A stretch of DNA of 64,000 nucleotides. It comes from Pelagicoccus sp. SDUM812005 (lineage in GTDB: Bacteria; Verrucomicrobiota; Verrucomicrobiia; Opitutales; Opitutaceae). Below the pieces are notes generated by a model. It had not been told where the DNA came from and ran no database searches. It saw nothing but the letters and a program-made list of their open reading frames with translations. This document shows, one piece after another, positions 7,807 to 16,384 of this stretch (position 1 is its first letter; every line of letters begins with the position of its first letter). The position numbers and the translations under genes were made by a program. The stretch spans positions 186,001 through 250,000 of the forward strand of contig NZ_JARXIA010000003.1 of assembly GCF_031127875.1 (NCBI RefSeq), in the 5' to 3' direction.

Positions 7807-10232
7807 GTCGTTTGGGAACACGGACCTTGTTGTTCGCCCTTTACGCGGCGGCGTTGCTGGCTTCCCACCTCTGGCAAGGGAGGCAGGACGACGATGGGGA
7901 GCGAGATCTTTCCTATGGAGCTGAGGCGCGCGGAAAGGACCTCTACGTGCTGTTTGGCCGGATCGGCGGCAGTGGCGAGGAATTGAGGGCCTTGGAGATG
8001 GACTTGGCGAGCAAGCCTGAGGCAGTCGTTTGGACGCCGTTTGCCGAGGGCGCGTTTCCCCTGGAGGCGTTGGCGGAAGGAGTAAGCGCTGCAGGCGCCC
8101 GGCGAGTAGTGGTATCGGGAATTGGATACGGCTCGATCGATGCCTTGAACTTAGCGTCGGCGCTGCCAGGTGGCGCGGATTCCTTGGTGCTGGTTTCGCC
8201 GGCGATTTCGACTCGCTTCGAATTGTTGGGCGACGAGCGCTTGAATCGGGCATTGAAGACCTTCCAGCTCGCTTGGTTTTGGCTGTTGGACAAAGGGGTT
8301 CCGCATTTCGGTTTAGGGCAGGCGCTGCCTTACAACTACGAAACGGCGAAGCGGGTCTACGACGCGGACCAGGCGGCAGCGTCCCAGCTTTATTACGATT
8401 ACGAAGGCGATCTGTCGGTCTTGTATCCAAAAGATGAGGGCTTCGCCGCCTCGGGGGCTCGGGATGCTTACGAGGCAGTGCGGGCGGAGGTGGAGGTGAA
8501 GCGGTTCGAGGGGGGGGCTTCGCTGGGTGCTTTCCTAGCGAACGAGTCGCGCGCGGTGGCGGTCAGGCGGGGCGGCAAGGAGGAATTGCCCACTTTCGAT
8601 GCGTTTCCAGGAGCCCAGCTCGGTGCGGGGTGGGGCGGCTTTCTTCTGGCGGTCTCGACGCTCGCCAGCGAGGACTTCGCTTGCATCGGCGGTGGGCTGC
8701 TGGCGGCGAGCGGGGCGATCGCTTTGACGCCTGCGGTGCTTGGCTGCCTGTTGGGCATTTTCATCGGGGATTTGGGAATCTACTTTATCGGGCGAATTTT
8801 CGGGGCGACGGCTATGGAGCTGCCGGTCTTGCGCCATCTCGTTTCCGCCAAAGCCCTGGGGCGGAGCTCCGAGTGGTTCGAGAAGCGAGGGGTGGCCTTG
8901 GTGGTGCTGACGCGCTTCTTTCCGGGGAGCCGGGTGCCGACCTATTTTGCTGCTGGCGTGGTAAAGGTGAGTTGGATACGCTTTTCGCTGGCCTTGTTGC
9001 TGGCTGCGGCGATTTGGACTCCGATCTTAGTGCTGCTTTCCTACTTTCTCGGGGAGCGTTTCTTGGCTTTCTTCGAGTCGCTGGGAGCGGGAGGCTGGCT
9101 CGGGATCGTGGCGTTGATTCTTTGTTTCGGGCTTGGGGTACGGCTCATTTCCAAGCTAGCGAGCTGGAAGGGACGTCGGCTTCTGTATGGCAAGTGGAAG
9201 CGGATGAGCTGTTGGGAGTTTTGGCCGATTTGGGCGGTGTACGCGCCGGTGCTGGCGCAGATTCTGTGGCTCGCCATTCGCTATCGCTCGGTAACGCTGC
9301 CGTTTTCGGTGAATCCGTGCATGCCCGCCAGCGGCTTGGTCTACGAGTCGAAGATCCAGATCCTGTCGCACCTGGAGAAGTCTGGGGTACCGATAGCCCG
9401 TTTCGAGGCGATTCGTTTGGAGCTGCCGCTTGCCGCGAAGTTGGAACGCTTGAACGGGTTCAGGGCGCGGCTCGGCTTGGATTATCCGGTGGTCTTGAAG
9501 CCGGACGTGGGGCAACGGGGACAGGGGGTCACCCTTGTTCGCTCGGAGGCTCAGGCACGGTCGTTTTTCGAGCAGCAGCAGGAAGATACGATCGTGCAGG
9601 AGTACGTGGAGGGCTCGGAGTACGGAGTGTTCTACCAGCGCTTCGCCAGCCGGCAGTTTGGAGAGCTCACTTCGATAACGGACAAGCGCATGACCTGGGT
9701 GGAAGGAGACGGGATCTCCACTCTGGAAACGCTGATCCTTCAGGACAAGCGGGCGGTGTGCATGGCTCCCTTTTTCCTGAAGGAATACGCAGCGGAGCTG
9801 GAGTCCGTTCCTGAGGCGGGCAAGCGTTTCATGCTGGCGTCGATCGGGACGCACAGTCGAGGGGCGGTCTTCCTGGATGGCGCGTCGCTGATCACGCCGG
9901 AGCTCGTTGCGGAGGTGGATCGTTTTTCGAGAGGGATCGAGGGGTTCCATTTCGGTCGCTACGATTTGCGGGTTCCCAGCGAAGCGGCCCTGAAGCGCGG
10001 AGAGGGTATCAAGGTGATCGAGCTGAATGGGATCACCTCCGAGCCCACCCACATGTACGACCCCTGCCATGGTCCGCTTTTCGGGTGGGCGAGCCTGATG
10101 CGGCAGTGGCGAGCCATCTTTGCCTTGGCAAAAGAAAACCGGCTCGCGGGACACGAGCCGGTTTCGAAAAGAGAGGTGCTGAAGTTAGCGTGGGGGCACT
10201 TTAGAGGGCTTCCTTCGCGAGACCTTGCTTGA
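7803..10232 (+). CDS. Fusion protein: hydrolase-like, DedA (VTT) and ATP-grasp domains
   Basis: 809 residues with a GTG start overlapping the previous stop. Residues 1-20 form a membrane anchor or signal. Residues about 45-215 resemble an alpha/beta hydrolase, but the nucleophile elbow reads SGIGYGSID, so the usual GxSxG serine is absent. Residues about 275-460 are a DedA/VTT membrane domain with several hydrophobic helices and the family pattern GDLGIYFIGR and FFPGSRVPTYF; such proteins act in lipid or undecaprenyl-phosphate transport. Residues about 500-790 are an ATP-grasp ligase-like domain with YPVVLKPDVGQRGQGV, IVQEYVEG and VIELNGITSEPTHMYDP (ligand-binding Glu/Asn). A single protein joining a membrane transporter fold to a ligase suggests modification of a lipid-linked substrate. 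That is inference. The 3' end overlaps the convergent lipoprotein gene by 32 bp. Confidence 0.85.
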   Translation: MSRLGTRTLLFALYAAALLASHLWQGRQDDDGERDLSYGAEARGKDLYVLFGRIGGSGEELRALEMDLASKPEAVVWTPFAEGAFPLEALAEGVSAAGARRVVVSGIGYGSIDALNLASALPGGADSLVLVSPAISTRFELLGDERLNRALKTFQLAWFWLLDKGVPHFGLGQALPYNYETAKRVYDADQAAASQLYYDYEGDLSVLYPKDEGFAASGARDAYEAVRAEVEVKRFEGGASLGAFLANESRAVAVRRGGKEELPTFDAFPGAQLGAGWGGFLLAVSTLASEDFACIGGGLLAASGAIALTPAVLGCLLGIFIGDLGIYFIGRIFGATAMELPVLRHLVSAKALGRSSEWFEKRGVALVVLTRFFPGSRVPTYFAAGVVKVSWIRFSLALLLAAAIWTPILVLLSYFLGERFLAFFESLGAGGWLGIVALILCFGLGVRLISKLASWKGRRLLYGKWKRMSCWEFWPIWAVYAPVLAQILWLAIRYRSVTLPFSVNPCMPASGLVYESKIQILSHLEKSGVPIARFEAIRLELPLAAKLERLNGFRARLGLDYPVVLKPDVGQRGQGVTLVRSEAQARSFFEQQQEDTIVQEYVEGSEYGVFYQRFASRQFGELTSITDKRMTWVEGDGISTLETLILQDKRAVCMAPFFLKEYAAELESVPEAGKRFMLASIGTHSRGAVFLDGASLITPELVAEVDRFSRGIEGFHFGRYDLRVPSEAALKRGEGIKVIELNGITSEPTHMYDPCHGPLFGWASLMRQWRAIFALAKENRLAGHEPVSKREVLKLAWGHFRGLPSRDLA
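10128..10164 (-). terminator. Terminator for minus-strand lipoprotein gene, inside the opposite coding region
   Basis: AAACCGGCTCG (10136-10146) and CGAGCCGGTTT (10154-10164) are a perfect 11-bp inverted repeat. Read on the minus strand it is followed by a T-rich run (TTTTCTTTTG) and lies 37 bp after the stop at 10201. It falls within the last codons of the ATP-grasp fusion gene. Confidence 0.75.
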
Positions 10233-10938
10233 CGAAGGCCACAACCTCGTCGTCGCTCTTGAGCCGAACGGTGGTCGACTTTTCAGTGTCTTCGCCGATG
10301 TAGTCGGTCGCGGCGGAGGCCATGATGGGCAGGTATTCCCGCAGGTCGGTGCTGGAGTCTTCGTTGCGTACGGTGACGCTCCAGAGCTCTTCCGCCGCAG
10401 TGTCGCCGGATTCGGCGAGGGTGTTCTGCTTGGCGGTCAGGACCATGTACTTCTCGTTGATGATGATGGTCTGGGTCTGTTGCGAGTAGCCGACCAGCTC
10501 GGTGGAGGTTCTGCCCGGAACGTAGACGCGGTAGGACTTGGTCGTCTTGGTGACGGGGTCGTAGACGGTCTGGATCGTGTAGTGCCCGGGGCCACGCACG
10601 GTGCGGTACTCGGGAACTTCTACGACGCGGATCTCTTGTCGGGGCGGCTCCATGCCGTAGTCGACTTCGATGACCATGTCCGCCTCGAGCGGGTCGAGGG
10701 CCTCGTACATGCCCTTGGCAGAGAGGGCGGTCTTGATCCATTTGACGGTTTCCTGATAGCGGAGGTCCGAGGTATCCTGGGCGGGATCGCGTGGGATGAG
10801 CACGTAGGAGTCGGCGTCCGGATCGATAGGTCTTGGGTTCTTAATCGCGTCGACCTGCATTTCGTAGGTCGTGTTGCAGGCCTGCAAAAGTAAGGCCATT
10901 AGCAATCCGACCGCAATGTTGCGTAGTTGTTTGGTCAT
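10201..10938 (-). CDS. DUF4136-like lipoprotein
   Basis: 245 residues with a lipoprotein signal peptide (MALLLQAC, Cys21), so it is predicted to be anchored in the outer or inner membrane. The body fits DUF4136-type proteins: a YxxxPRDP-like N-terminal strand, a helix with KWIKTALSAKGMYEAL, and ADMVIEVDYGM. No enzyme motif is visible. It lies 38 bp downstream of the glycine-zipper lipoprotein and is probably co-transcribed with it. Its function is unknown. A structural or periplasmic stress role is guesswork. Confidence 0.75.
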   Translation of the reverse strand: MTKQLRNIAVGLLMALLLQACNTTYEMQVDAIKNPRPIDPDADSYVLIPRDPAQDTSDLRYQETVKWIKTALSAKGMYEALDPLEADMVIEVDYGMEPPRQEIRVVEVPEYRTVRGPGHYTIQTVYDPVTKTTKSYRVYVPGRTSTELVGYSQQTQTIIINEKYMVLTAKQNTLAESGDTAAEELWSVTVRNEDSSTDLREYLPIMASAATDYIGEDTEKSTTVRLKSDDEVVAFVKQGLAKEAL

Positions 10939-10976
10939 GGCGTGTTGATTCTTGCGATTTTGGGAGACCGTACCGT

Positions 10977-11591
10977 TTAGAGCTGCGGTTCAGCAGGCTC
11001 TTCGGTGGTCTTCTTGTAGGCGGTGGTGGTGCCGCCTTCGAGCTCCGCGAGCTCCTTTTCTAGACGAGCGGCTTCGGCGAGCGCTTCGCGTTCGCGTTGC
11101 TCGAGCTCGTCGAGCTCACGTTTGCGTTCGATGGCAGCGTCCCGTTTCTTTTGAAGGATGGCGAGGCGTTCCTCGGCGGATTCGGCGCGGCTGGTCATCT
11201 CGTCGAGTTCCTCGGCGGTGATGCGGAAACCTTCGGCGATTTCGAGTTCCTCCTGGAGCTGGGATTTTTCCTTCTCCTGGGCCCGCTTCTGCATGGCGAT
11301 GGCTTGGTTGTAGGCGCGTTGCTGGGCGAGAGTGTCCTGGCGCTTGTTTTCGCGGCTTTGGGCTACGGCGCCGATTACGGTGCCCACTACGGCGCCCGCG
11401 GCGCCTGCGGCTGCGATTCCGCCCGCGTCTTCGCCGGCGATCAAGCCGCCGACGGCGCCGACTCCGCCTCCTACGGTTGCTCCTTTCACGGTCTTGGACG
11501 CGGCAGGTCCGGCGCATCCCGTTTGGAAAATGAGGGCTGCGGAGGCGAGAAGGGCGAGGGGGGTGGAGATAAGGGCGTACTTCCGGTTCAT
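10977..11591 (-). CDS. Glycine-zipper lipoprotein with long coiled coil
   Basis: 204 residues. The lipobox is FQTGC (Cys25). A glycine-zipper segment follows (about 38-78; VGGGVGAVGGLIAGEDAGG and AAGAAGAVVGTVIGAV), which normally packs helices in a membrane. Residues about 80-190 are a charged Glu/Lys/Arg coiled coil, and the tail is Pro/Glu rich. It resembles the YMGG/SlyB type of outer-membrane lipoprotein at the N-terminus, with an added coiled coil. It is first in a two-gene minus-strand unit divergent from the TolQ-like operon. The 229 bp between the two units must hold both promoters. Confidence 0.78.
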   Translation of the reverse strand: MNRKYALISTPLALLASAALIFQTGCAGPAASKTVKGATVGGGVGAVGGLIAGEDAGGIAAAGAAGAVVGTVIGAVAQSRENKRQDTLAQQRAYNQAIAMQKRAQEKEKSQLQEELEIAEGFRITAEELDEMTSRAESAEERLAILQKKRDAAIERKRELDELEQREREALAEAARLEKELAELEGGTTTAYKKTTEEPAEPQL

Positions 11592-11820
11592 ATTACAGTT
11601 AACTACGATTGAGATGTATTGATTGGATTCGCTAAATTTTTTTTTCGGGGTATGGGTGTGGAATCAGGGTATTAGTTAGTCCTATTGGGCGCGAATTTCA
11701 ATGAAACTATGTTGATTCATACTTCGTATACAGATTGTTATGCGAGACTGGATTTCCCGTCGAGTTGAGCTAACTTAGCCGCATCTTACCCCAACAACAG
11801 CAAGATCACCTAGCAATTAT

Positions 11821-12669
11821 ATGAAGAGGAACAGCTTTCTGTCCCGCGAGTTTGTAGTTTTAGCTCTGGGCCTCGTCTTTTCGGTCCTAGTCGTCTTTTC
11901 GGCCTATCGGTACTATATTTGGCCGGTTGCGGAAGATATCCAGATCGCCAGCCTCGTGGAGGCGAACCAGAACCCGGACAAGCCCCGCGTGGCGAACCGT
12001 TCGATCGTAATCATCCTCAAGGACAAGGAGCAAATGGTCTGCTTGATGCTGATGTCCTGGGCGATGATCATCCTGGCTTACAAGGCGTATCGGGTTTCCC
12101 GCGAGCGCGCCATCGTTAGCCATCCCTTCCTGGGGATCTCGAAGGGCGAGCGCATCATCCCCGAGGACTCGCTGGCCCACTACAAGGAATTGAAGGAGGA
12201 CGTGCGGCGCACGCCTCGTCTGCGGGACAAGATTCTGCCGGAGATCATTTTGGCGGCTTTGCATCGCTTCGACTCGACCCGCTCGATCCAGGACGCCTCG
12301 CTCGCGGTGCACGAGCGCTCGGAGATGGCCTACGACGAGCTGGACTCCGATCTCGGCCTGCTGCGCTACTTGGCCTGGGCGATCCCATCGGTGGGGTTCA
12401 TCGGGACGGTTCGCGGTATCGGTGAAGCGTTGGCCTTGGCTGACGAAGCCATCCGTGGCGACATTTCCGGGGTAACGGCGGCGCTGGGCCTGGCCTTTAA
12501 CTCTACTTTGATCGCCCTGCTGTTAAGCATCGCCCTCATGTTTTTCCTCCATCTGCTTCAGTCGAAGCAGGAGAAGCTTCTGATCGACTTGAAGGATTTC
12601 GCGACCAAGCGGGTCGTGGCGTTGATGAAGACGCCGGAGCACGAGGAAACCCAGATCAGCTTCCGCTAA
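11821..12669 (+). CDS. MotA/TolQ/ExbB-type proton channel family protein
   Basis: 282 residues. TM1 lies at about 12-34, TM2 at about 74-92, and a cytosolic charged stretch at about 100-175. Two C-terminal helices follow: WAIPSVGFIGTVRGIGEAL (about 183-202) and GLAFNSTLIALLLSIALMFF (about 223-243). The last two match the conserved TolQ/ExbB pore helices (LLGTVxGI and TAxGLxVAIxA). The protein should form the inner-membrane channel of a proton-driven motor. It is first in a four-gene operon (gaps 37 bp, 25 bp, then a 4-bp overlap). No typical exbD or tonB follows. The two VWA proteins downstream carry the ExbD-like helix instead. Confidence 0.85.
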   Translation: MKRNSFLSREFVVLALGLVFSVLVVFSAYRYYIWPVAEDIQIASLVEANQNPDKPRVANRSIVIILKDKEQMVCLMLMSWAMIILAYKAYRVSRERAIVSHPFLGISKGERIIPEDSLAHYKELKEDVRRTPRLRDKILPEIILAALHRFDSTRSIQDASLAVHERSEMAYDELDSDLGLLRYLAWAIPSVGFIGTVRGIGEALALADEAIRGDISGVTAALGLAFNSTLIALLLSIALMFFLHLLQSKQEKLLIDLKDFATKRVVALMKTPEHEETQISFR

Positions 12670-12706
12670 TCGGGAGGCAGGAACCCAGCAACCAATTACA
12701 GCAAGT

Positions 12707-14188
12707 ATGGCAACTCTAGGAATTGAGCTGAGCGATGTCGGGGTGCACGGCGTCGTGATCAACGATGACGGCTCGACGCGCACGCTACAGCTAGACAGCG
12801 AGACGGAGCGATTGCCCGCCTACGCATTTTCGGGCTCGAATTCGGATGCCCTGGTTTTTGGCACGGAGGCCCAGGAGCTCGGGCAGGTTTTTCCACGCCG
12901 CGTCAATTCTTCCTTCATCGACGAGCTTTCCTTGCAGTCGACGAATTTCGAAGGCCGCCAGTCGCGCATCGCGTATTCGCAAATCGCCTACAAGTTTTTT
13001 TCGGAGCTCGTGACTCGCCTTCGTAGGGAGGTGGAAAACGTGGAGCGGGTGGTGATCGCGGTGCCGGGCCATTACCTTGAGCACAACGAAATTTCGGAAC
13101 AGCGGATCGGCATCCTTTTGGGAATCCTCAACGACCTGAAGGTTCCGGTGGTCGGCGTGGTGGACATGGCTGCGGCGTCGCTCTACAGCGAAGGTTTGTG
13201 GGGAGTGGCCGAGGGCGAACGCCTTTTCCATTTGGATCTTCTTTTGCACGCGACCCATGTGACGGTCTTCAACAAGCGCTTTGGCTTGGAGCGGGTTTAC
13301 TTTTCGCGCCAGCCGCAGAATGGCTTCCACGCCATGCAGGAACGCTTCGCCAACGCCTTGGCCAGTCGCTTTCTCAAGCAAACGTCCTTCGACATCACCG
13401 AGGACCGGAAGATCGAGCAGGCTTTTCACGCCCAAACGAGGGAGATGCTTTTCCACCTCGGCAAGACGGGGGAAGCCAGTTTGGAGGTTTCGACGCGGGA
13501 AAAGTCGCGTCAGATGACGGTCACGCGTGACCTCGCGGCTTTGGACCTGGCCCCTTATGTAAAGGTGCTGACCCAGATCTTGCTTCGAGCGGTGAACGAC
13601 TACGGCGACGGCGATCGACCGGTGCAGGTCATCCTGTCGGAGCGGGCCGCGGCGATCCAGGGACTCAAGGAAGCGATCATCGCTCAGGGAGTGGGCGTCG
13701 TGAAGCAGTTGCCGGCGGAAAGCGCGGCTTTTGGAGCGGCCAACCTTGGAAAGACCTGGGAAGTGCCGGAAAGCATCGAAGACGTACGCGTAGAGACGGG
13801 AATCAATCTGGACGTGCCGCAAGAGGGGGAAGGGGATTTGGCCCATCCGCGCGTGCCGGTCGGGGCGATTCGCCTCGTGAAGCAGGGCAAGTCCTTGAAC
13901 CCGACCCACATCGTTTGCGACGGTCTTGCCTACGAGTTAGGCACGGGCGACTTCATCATCGGTTTTGGGGAATCGGAAGATTTTCACTTGGTCGTGGAGC
14001 GGGACCTGACTCCATCGCCCGTCGAGCTCTGCCGTCTCAAGTTCGAGGAGGACAGATGGATTTTGGCTGAGTCGAAGAGTACCATCATCGAATCGGTATC
14101 CGCGTCGAGCCTACGGGCGGGTGATTCCTTCGAAGTCGCCTTGCCGGGACGTCGGAAGCAACTGTTGCTGATCCACTGTATCCAATGA
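12707..14188 (+). CDS. Hsp70/actin-fold protein with degenerate nucleotide site
   Basis: 493 residues. VERVVIAVPGHYLEHNEISE and VVGVVDMAAASLYSEGL match the Hsp70 segments [14 protein letters not shown] and [13 protein letters not shown]. The phosphate-1 loop is LGIELSDVGVHG instead of [10 protein letters not shown], and the phosphate-2 region is HLDLLLHATHVTVF instead of [11 protein letters not shown]. The Gly/Thr residues that hold ATP are therefore mostly gone. After the actin-like half (about 1-350) comes a C-terminal region of about 140 residues that could be a small beta-rich or FHA-like domain. No signal peptide is seen, so it is cytosolic. It lies between the TolQ-like channel and the VWA genes and may be a cytosolic scaffold of that complex. 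Confidence 0.75.
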   Translation: MATLGIELSDVGVHGVVINDDGSTRTLQLDSETERLPAYAFSGSNSDALVFGTEAQELGQVFPRRVNSSFIDELSLQSTNFEGRQSRIAYSQIAYKFFSELVTRLRREVENVERVVIAVPGHYLEHNEISEQRIGILLGILNDLKVPVVGVVDMAAASLYSEGLWGVAEGERLFHLDLLLHATHVTVFNKRFGLERVYFSRQPQNGFHAMQERFANALASRFLKQTSFDITEDRKIEQAFHAQTREMLFHLGKTGEASLEVSTREKSRQMTVTRDLAALDLAPYVKVLTQILLRAVNDYGDGDRPVQVILSERAAAIQGLKEAIIAQGVGVVKQLPAESAAFGAANLGKTWEVPESIEDVRVETGINLDVPQEGEGDLAHPRVPVGAIRLVKQGKSLNPTHIVCDGLAYELGTGDFIIGFGESEDFHLVVERDLTPSPVELCRLKFEEDRWILAESKSTIIESVSASSLRAGDSFEVALPGRRKQLLLIHCIQ

Positions 14189-14213
14189 TTGGCGACCGGT
14201 TTCCCTGTAGCGT

Positions 14214-15278
14214 ATGAGCCGTAAGAGAAAAGAGACAGAGGTCTTCAGCCTTTCCTTCCTAGACTGCATTTGCTGTGGTTTCGGAGCGGTGCTGTTGCTG
14301 TTCGTGCTTACGGCCAGTCGCAAGGCGGAGGAGATGGACGACCTGCAGGCGGCTATCATGGAGATCATCGGCGAGATGGAGGACGAGATCGCCAAGAACG
14401 ACAAGGAGATCGAGGACAAGAAGCTGACCCTTGCCTTCGAGACCAAGCGGGCGGAGGACAGCGGCGCTCGGCTCGACGAGACGAAGAAGCGCCATACGGA
14501 GCTCGACGAAATGTTGAAGCTGTTGCTGGCCCAGTTGGCTGCCATCGAAGAGGAGCTCGGCAAGCTGATCGACGACAAGAAGAACATGCCGAAGCAGGAG
14601 GAGAAGGCGCCGATTCCGATTCCCAATCCCGATCGCCGCCAGTACCTGACAGGCTTCGACATCATGGGAGACCAGGTTTTGTTTTTGGTCGAGGCGTCTG
14701 CCGGTATGACGGCGGACACGATCCTGGAAGCGACCGAGTACGCGGAGAAGAGCGAGAAGGAACGCCGCAACGCTCCGAAGTGGAAGCGGGTTAAGTTGGC
14801 CCTGCGTTGGCTGATCGGCAACATGAAGGAAGGCTCGAACTACAAGATCATCTTCTTCAACAAGGATCTCGTGCCACTCGAGGTCGGTTTCGGTCGCGAT
14901 TGGTTCGACCCGATGGATTCGAATCTGACCGTGGAGGTACTCAACGCGATCGACGATATCACGCCGGAAGGCGGGGCGAACTTGGAGAAGGCTTTCGCGA
15001 TCGTGAACGAATTGCCCATCGAACCGGATCGCTTGGTGCTGATTTGCGATGGATTGCCGACTTTGGCTGACTCCTACAGCGGTAGCAGCCAGGTTATGTA
15101 CGACGACCGCGTGGCGATGCTGCGCATGGCCCAAAACGCTTTGAAGATCAGTTTGCCGGTTAATACGATTATGTATCCGCTTATGCCGGACCCCGGTTCG
15201 GCGGTGCATTTCTGGCGTCTTGCGAACGCGAGCGGCGGCTCGATGATCAGCCCGTCGGAGGGGTGGCCTGACATATGA
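14214..15278 (+). CDS. Membrane-anchored VWA-like protein with ExbD-like helix (copy 1)
   Basis: 354 residues. A short basic N-terminus leads into the membrane helix FSLSFLDCICCGFGAVLLLF (11-30), with Asp17 where ExbD has its proton-binding Asp (FIDVMLVLL). A long charged coiled coil (about 38-130) is followed by a VWA-like fold (about 153-335). The metal site (MIDAS) is degenerate: VEASAGM replaces DxSxS. The N-out/C-out orientation implies a periplasmic VWA domain. Its first 30 residues are nearly identical to those of the next protein, showing duplication. Its stop overlaps the next ATG by 4 bp. Confidence 0.82.
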   Translation: MSRKRKETEVFSLSFLDCICCGFGAVLLLFVLTASRKAEEMDDLQAAIMEIIGEMEDEIAKNDKEIEDKKLTLAFETKRAEDSGARLDETKKRHTELDEMLKLLLAQLAAIEEELGKLIDDKKNMPKQEEKAPIPIPNPDRRQYLTGFDIMGDQVLFLVEASAGMTADTILEATEYAEKSEKERRNAPKWKRVKLALRWLIGNMKEGSNYKIIFFNKDLVPLEVGFGRDWFDPMDSNLTVEVLNAIDDITPEGGANLEKAFAIVNELPIEPDRLVLICDGLPTLADSYSGSSQVMYDDRVAMLRMAQNALKISLPVNTIMYPLMPDPGSAVHFWRLANASGGSMISPSEGWPDI

Positions 15279-16375
15279 GCCGGAGAACGCGAAAGACCGA
15301 GGTGTTCAGCCTCTCGTTCCTGGACTGCATTTGTTGCGGTTTCGGAGCGATCATCCTGCTTTTCATCGTTTCGATGGGCGTGCAGGCCACGGAGATCGTG
15401 AAGCTGCAGCGGGTTCTCGAGAACACGGTCATGCAGAAGCAGCTGATGTTAGCCGACTACCAGATCCGCAAGGACGAGCTGGACGTGCATCTCGACTTGG
15501 AGCGGACGAAGCGCCGCAAGAAGGACCAGGAACGGAATACTTTAGAAGCGTTGATCGCGAAGCTGAAGCAGCAGATCAGCGACAAGGAGAAGGCGAAGGA
15601 ACTCTTCATTACCGATCTCGAATCGATCAAGGAAGAGTTGGCGGCCCTGCAGACGGAGCCCGAAATCGAGCAGAAGATTATCAAGCCGGTTCCGATCGGG
15701 GTGCCGGTGGAAAGCAACTACATCGCCTTCGTGATCGATACCTCGGGCAGCATGCGCGAGAGCAGCACGAACCGGATCAATCCGCACGTGGTGCGCAAGT
15801 TTGAAGAGGTGGTGATGTCCTATCCGGAAGTTAAGGGTATCCAGCTTTTGGATGCGAGCGGGCACTTTATCATGGGATCGCGCATGGGAGGCAAGTGGTT
15901 GCAGGATTCGCCCGAAATGCGTGAGGCGATGGTGCGCCAGGTCTTCCTCTATCCCTACGAGAGCGAGAGTAACCCGGTGCCGGGGATTCGTCGCGCCATT
16001 CGGACGCTCTACGATCCGAACGTCGAAAATTTCCATTTTGGCGTCTACGTTTTCGGAGACGAGTTTACGGGCAAGCCGGAACCGGTGCTGCAGGAAATCC
16101 GCAAGCTGAACAGGGACAAGGACGGGAAGCGTATCGCCCGCATCAATGCGATTGGCTTTCCGAACGTGATCCATACCGGAGCGATGATCCTGCAGAACTC
16201 CGGCGTTAAGTTCGCCAAGCTGATGCATGATCTCACCTACGAGCACGGCGGAGCGTTTATCGGATTGAACCGAGACAATTTGGACCAGATCGACCGCACC
16301 GAGTCGGATCGCTATCCGGCCCCGCCGCCGCCTCCTCCTTCGCGAGGAGTGATTATCCGCTTTCCCGGAATTTAG
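15275..16375 (+). CDS. Membrane-anchored VWA protein with ExbD-like helix (copy 2)
   Basis: 366 residues. It has the same N-terminal block as copy 1 (TEVFSLSFLDCICCGFGA, Asp17), then a coiled coil (about 38-125) rich in Lys/Glu. The VWA domain begins with YIAFVIDTSGSMRESST, an intact MIDAS DxSxS. The tail is PAPPPPPPSRG, an extended proline stretch suited to reach across the periplasm. It is the last gene of the operon, followed 9 bp later by a strong terminator. With the TolQ-like channel it probably forms a two-component motor in which the two VWA proteins replace ExbD. The binding partner in the envelope is unknown. Confidence 0.85.
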   Translation: MSRRTRKTEVFSLSFLDCICCGFGAIILLFIVSMGVQATEIVKLQRVLENTVMQKQLMLADYQIRKDELDVHLDLERTKRRKKDQERNTLEALIAKLKQQISDKEKAKELFITDLESIKEELAALQTEPEIEQKIIKPVPIGVPVESNYIAFVIDTSGSMRESSTNRINPHVVRKFEEVVMSYPEVKGIQLLDASGHFIMGSRMGGKWLQDSPEMREAMVRQVFLYPYESESNPVPGIRRAIRTLYDPNVENFHFGVYVFGDEFTGKPEPVLQEIRKLNRDKDGKRIARINAIGFPNVIHTGAMILQNSGVKFAKLMHDLTYEHGGAFIGLNRDNLDQIDRTESDRYPAPPPPPPSRGVIIRFPGI

Positions 16376-16384
16376 GTTTTCATG

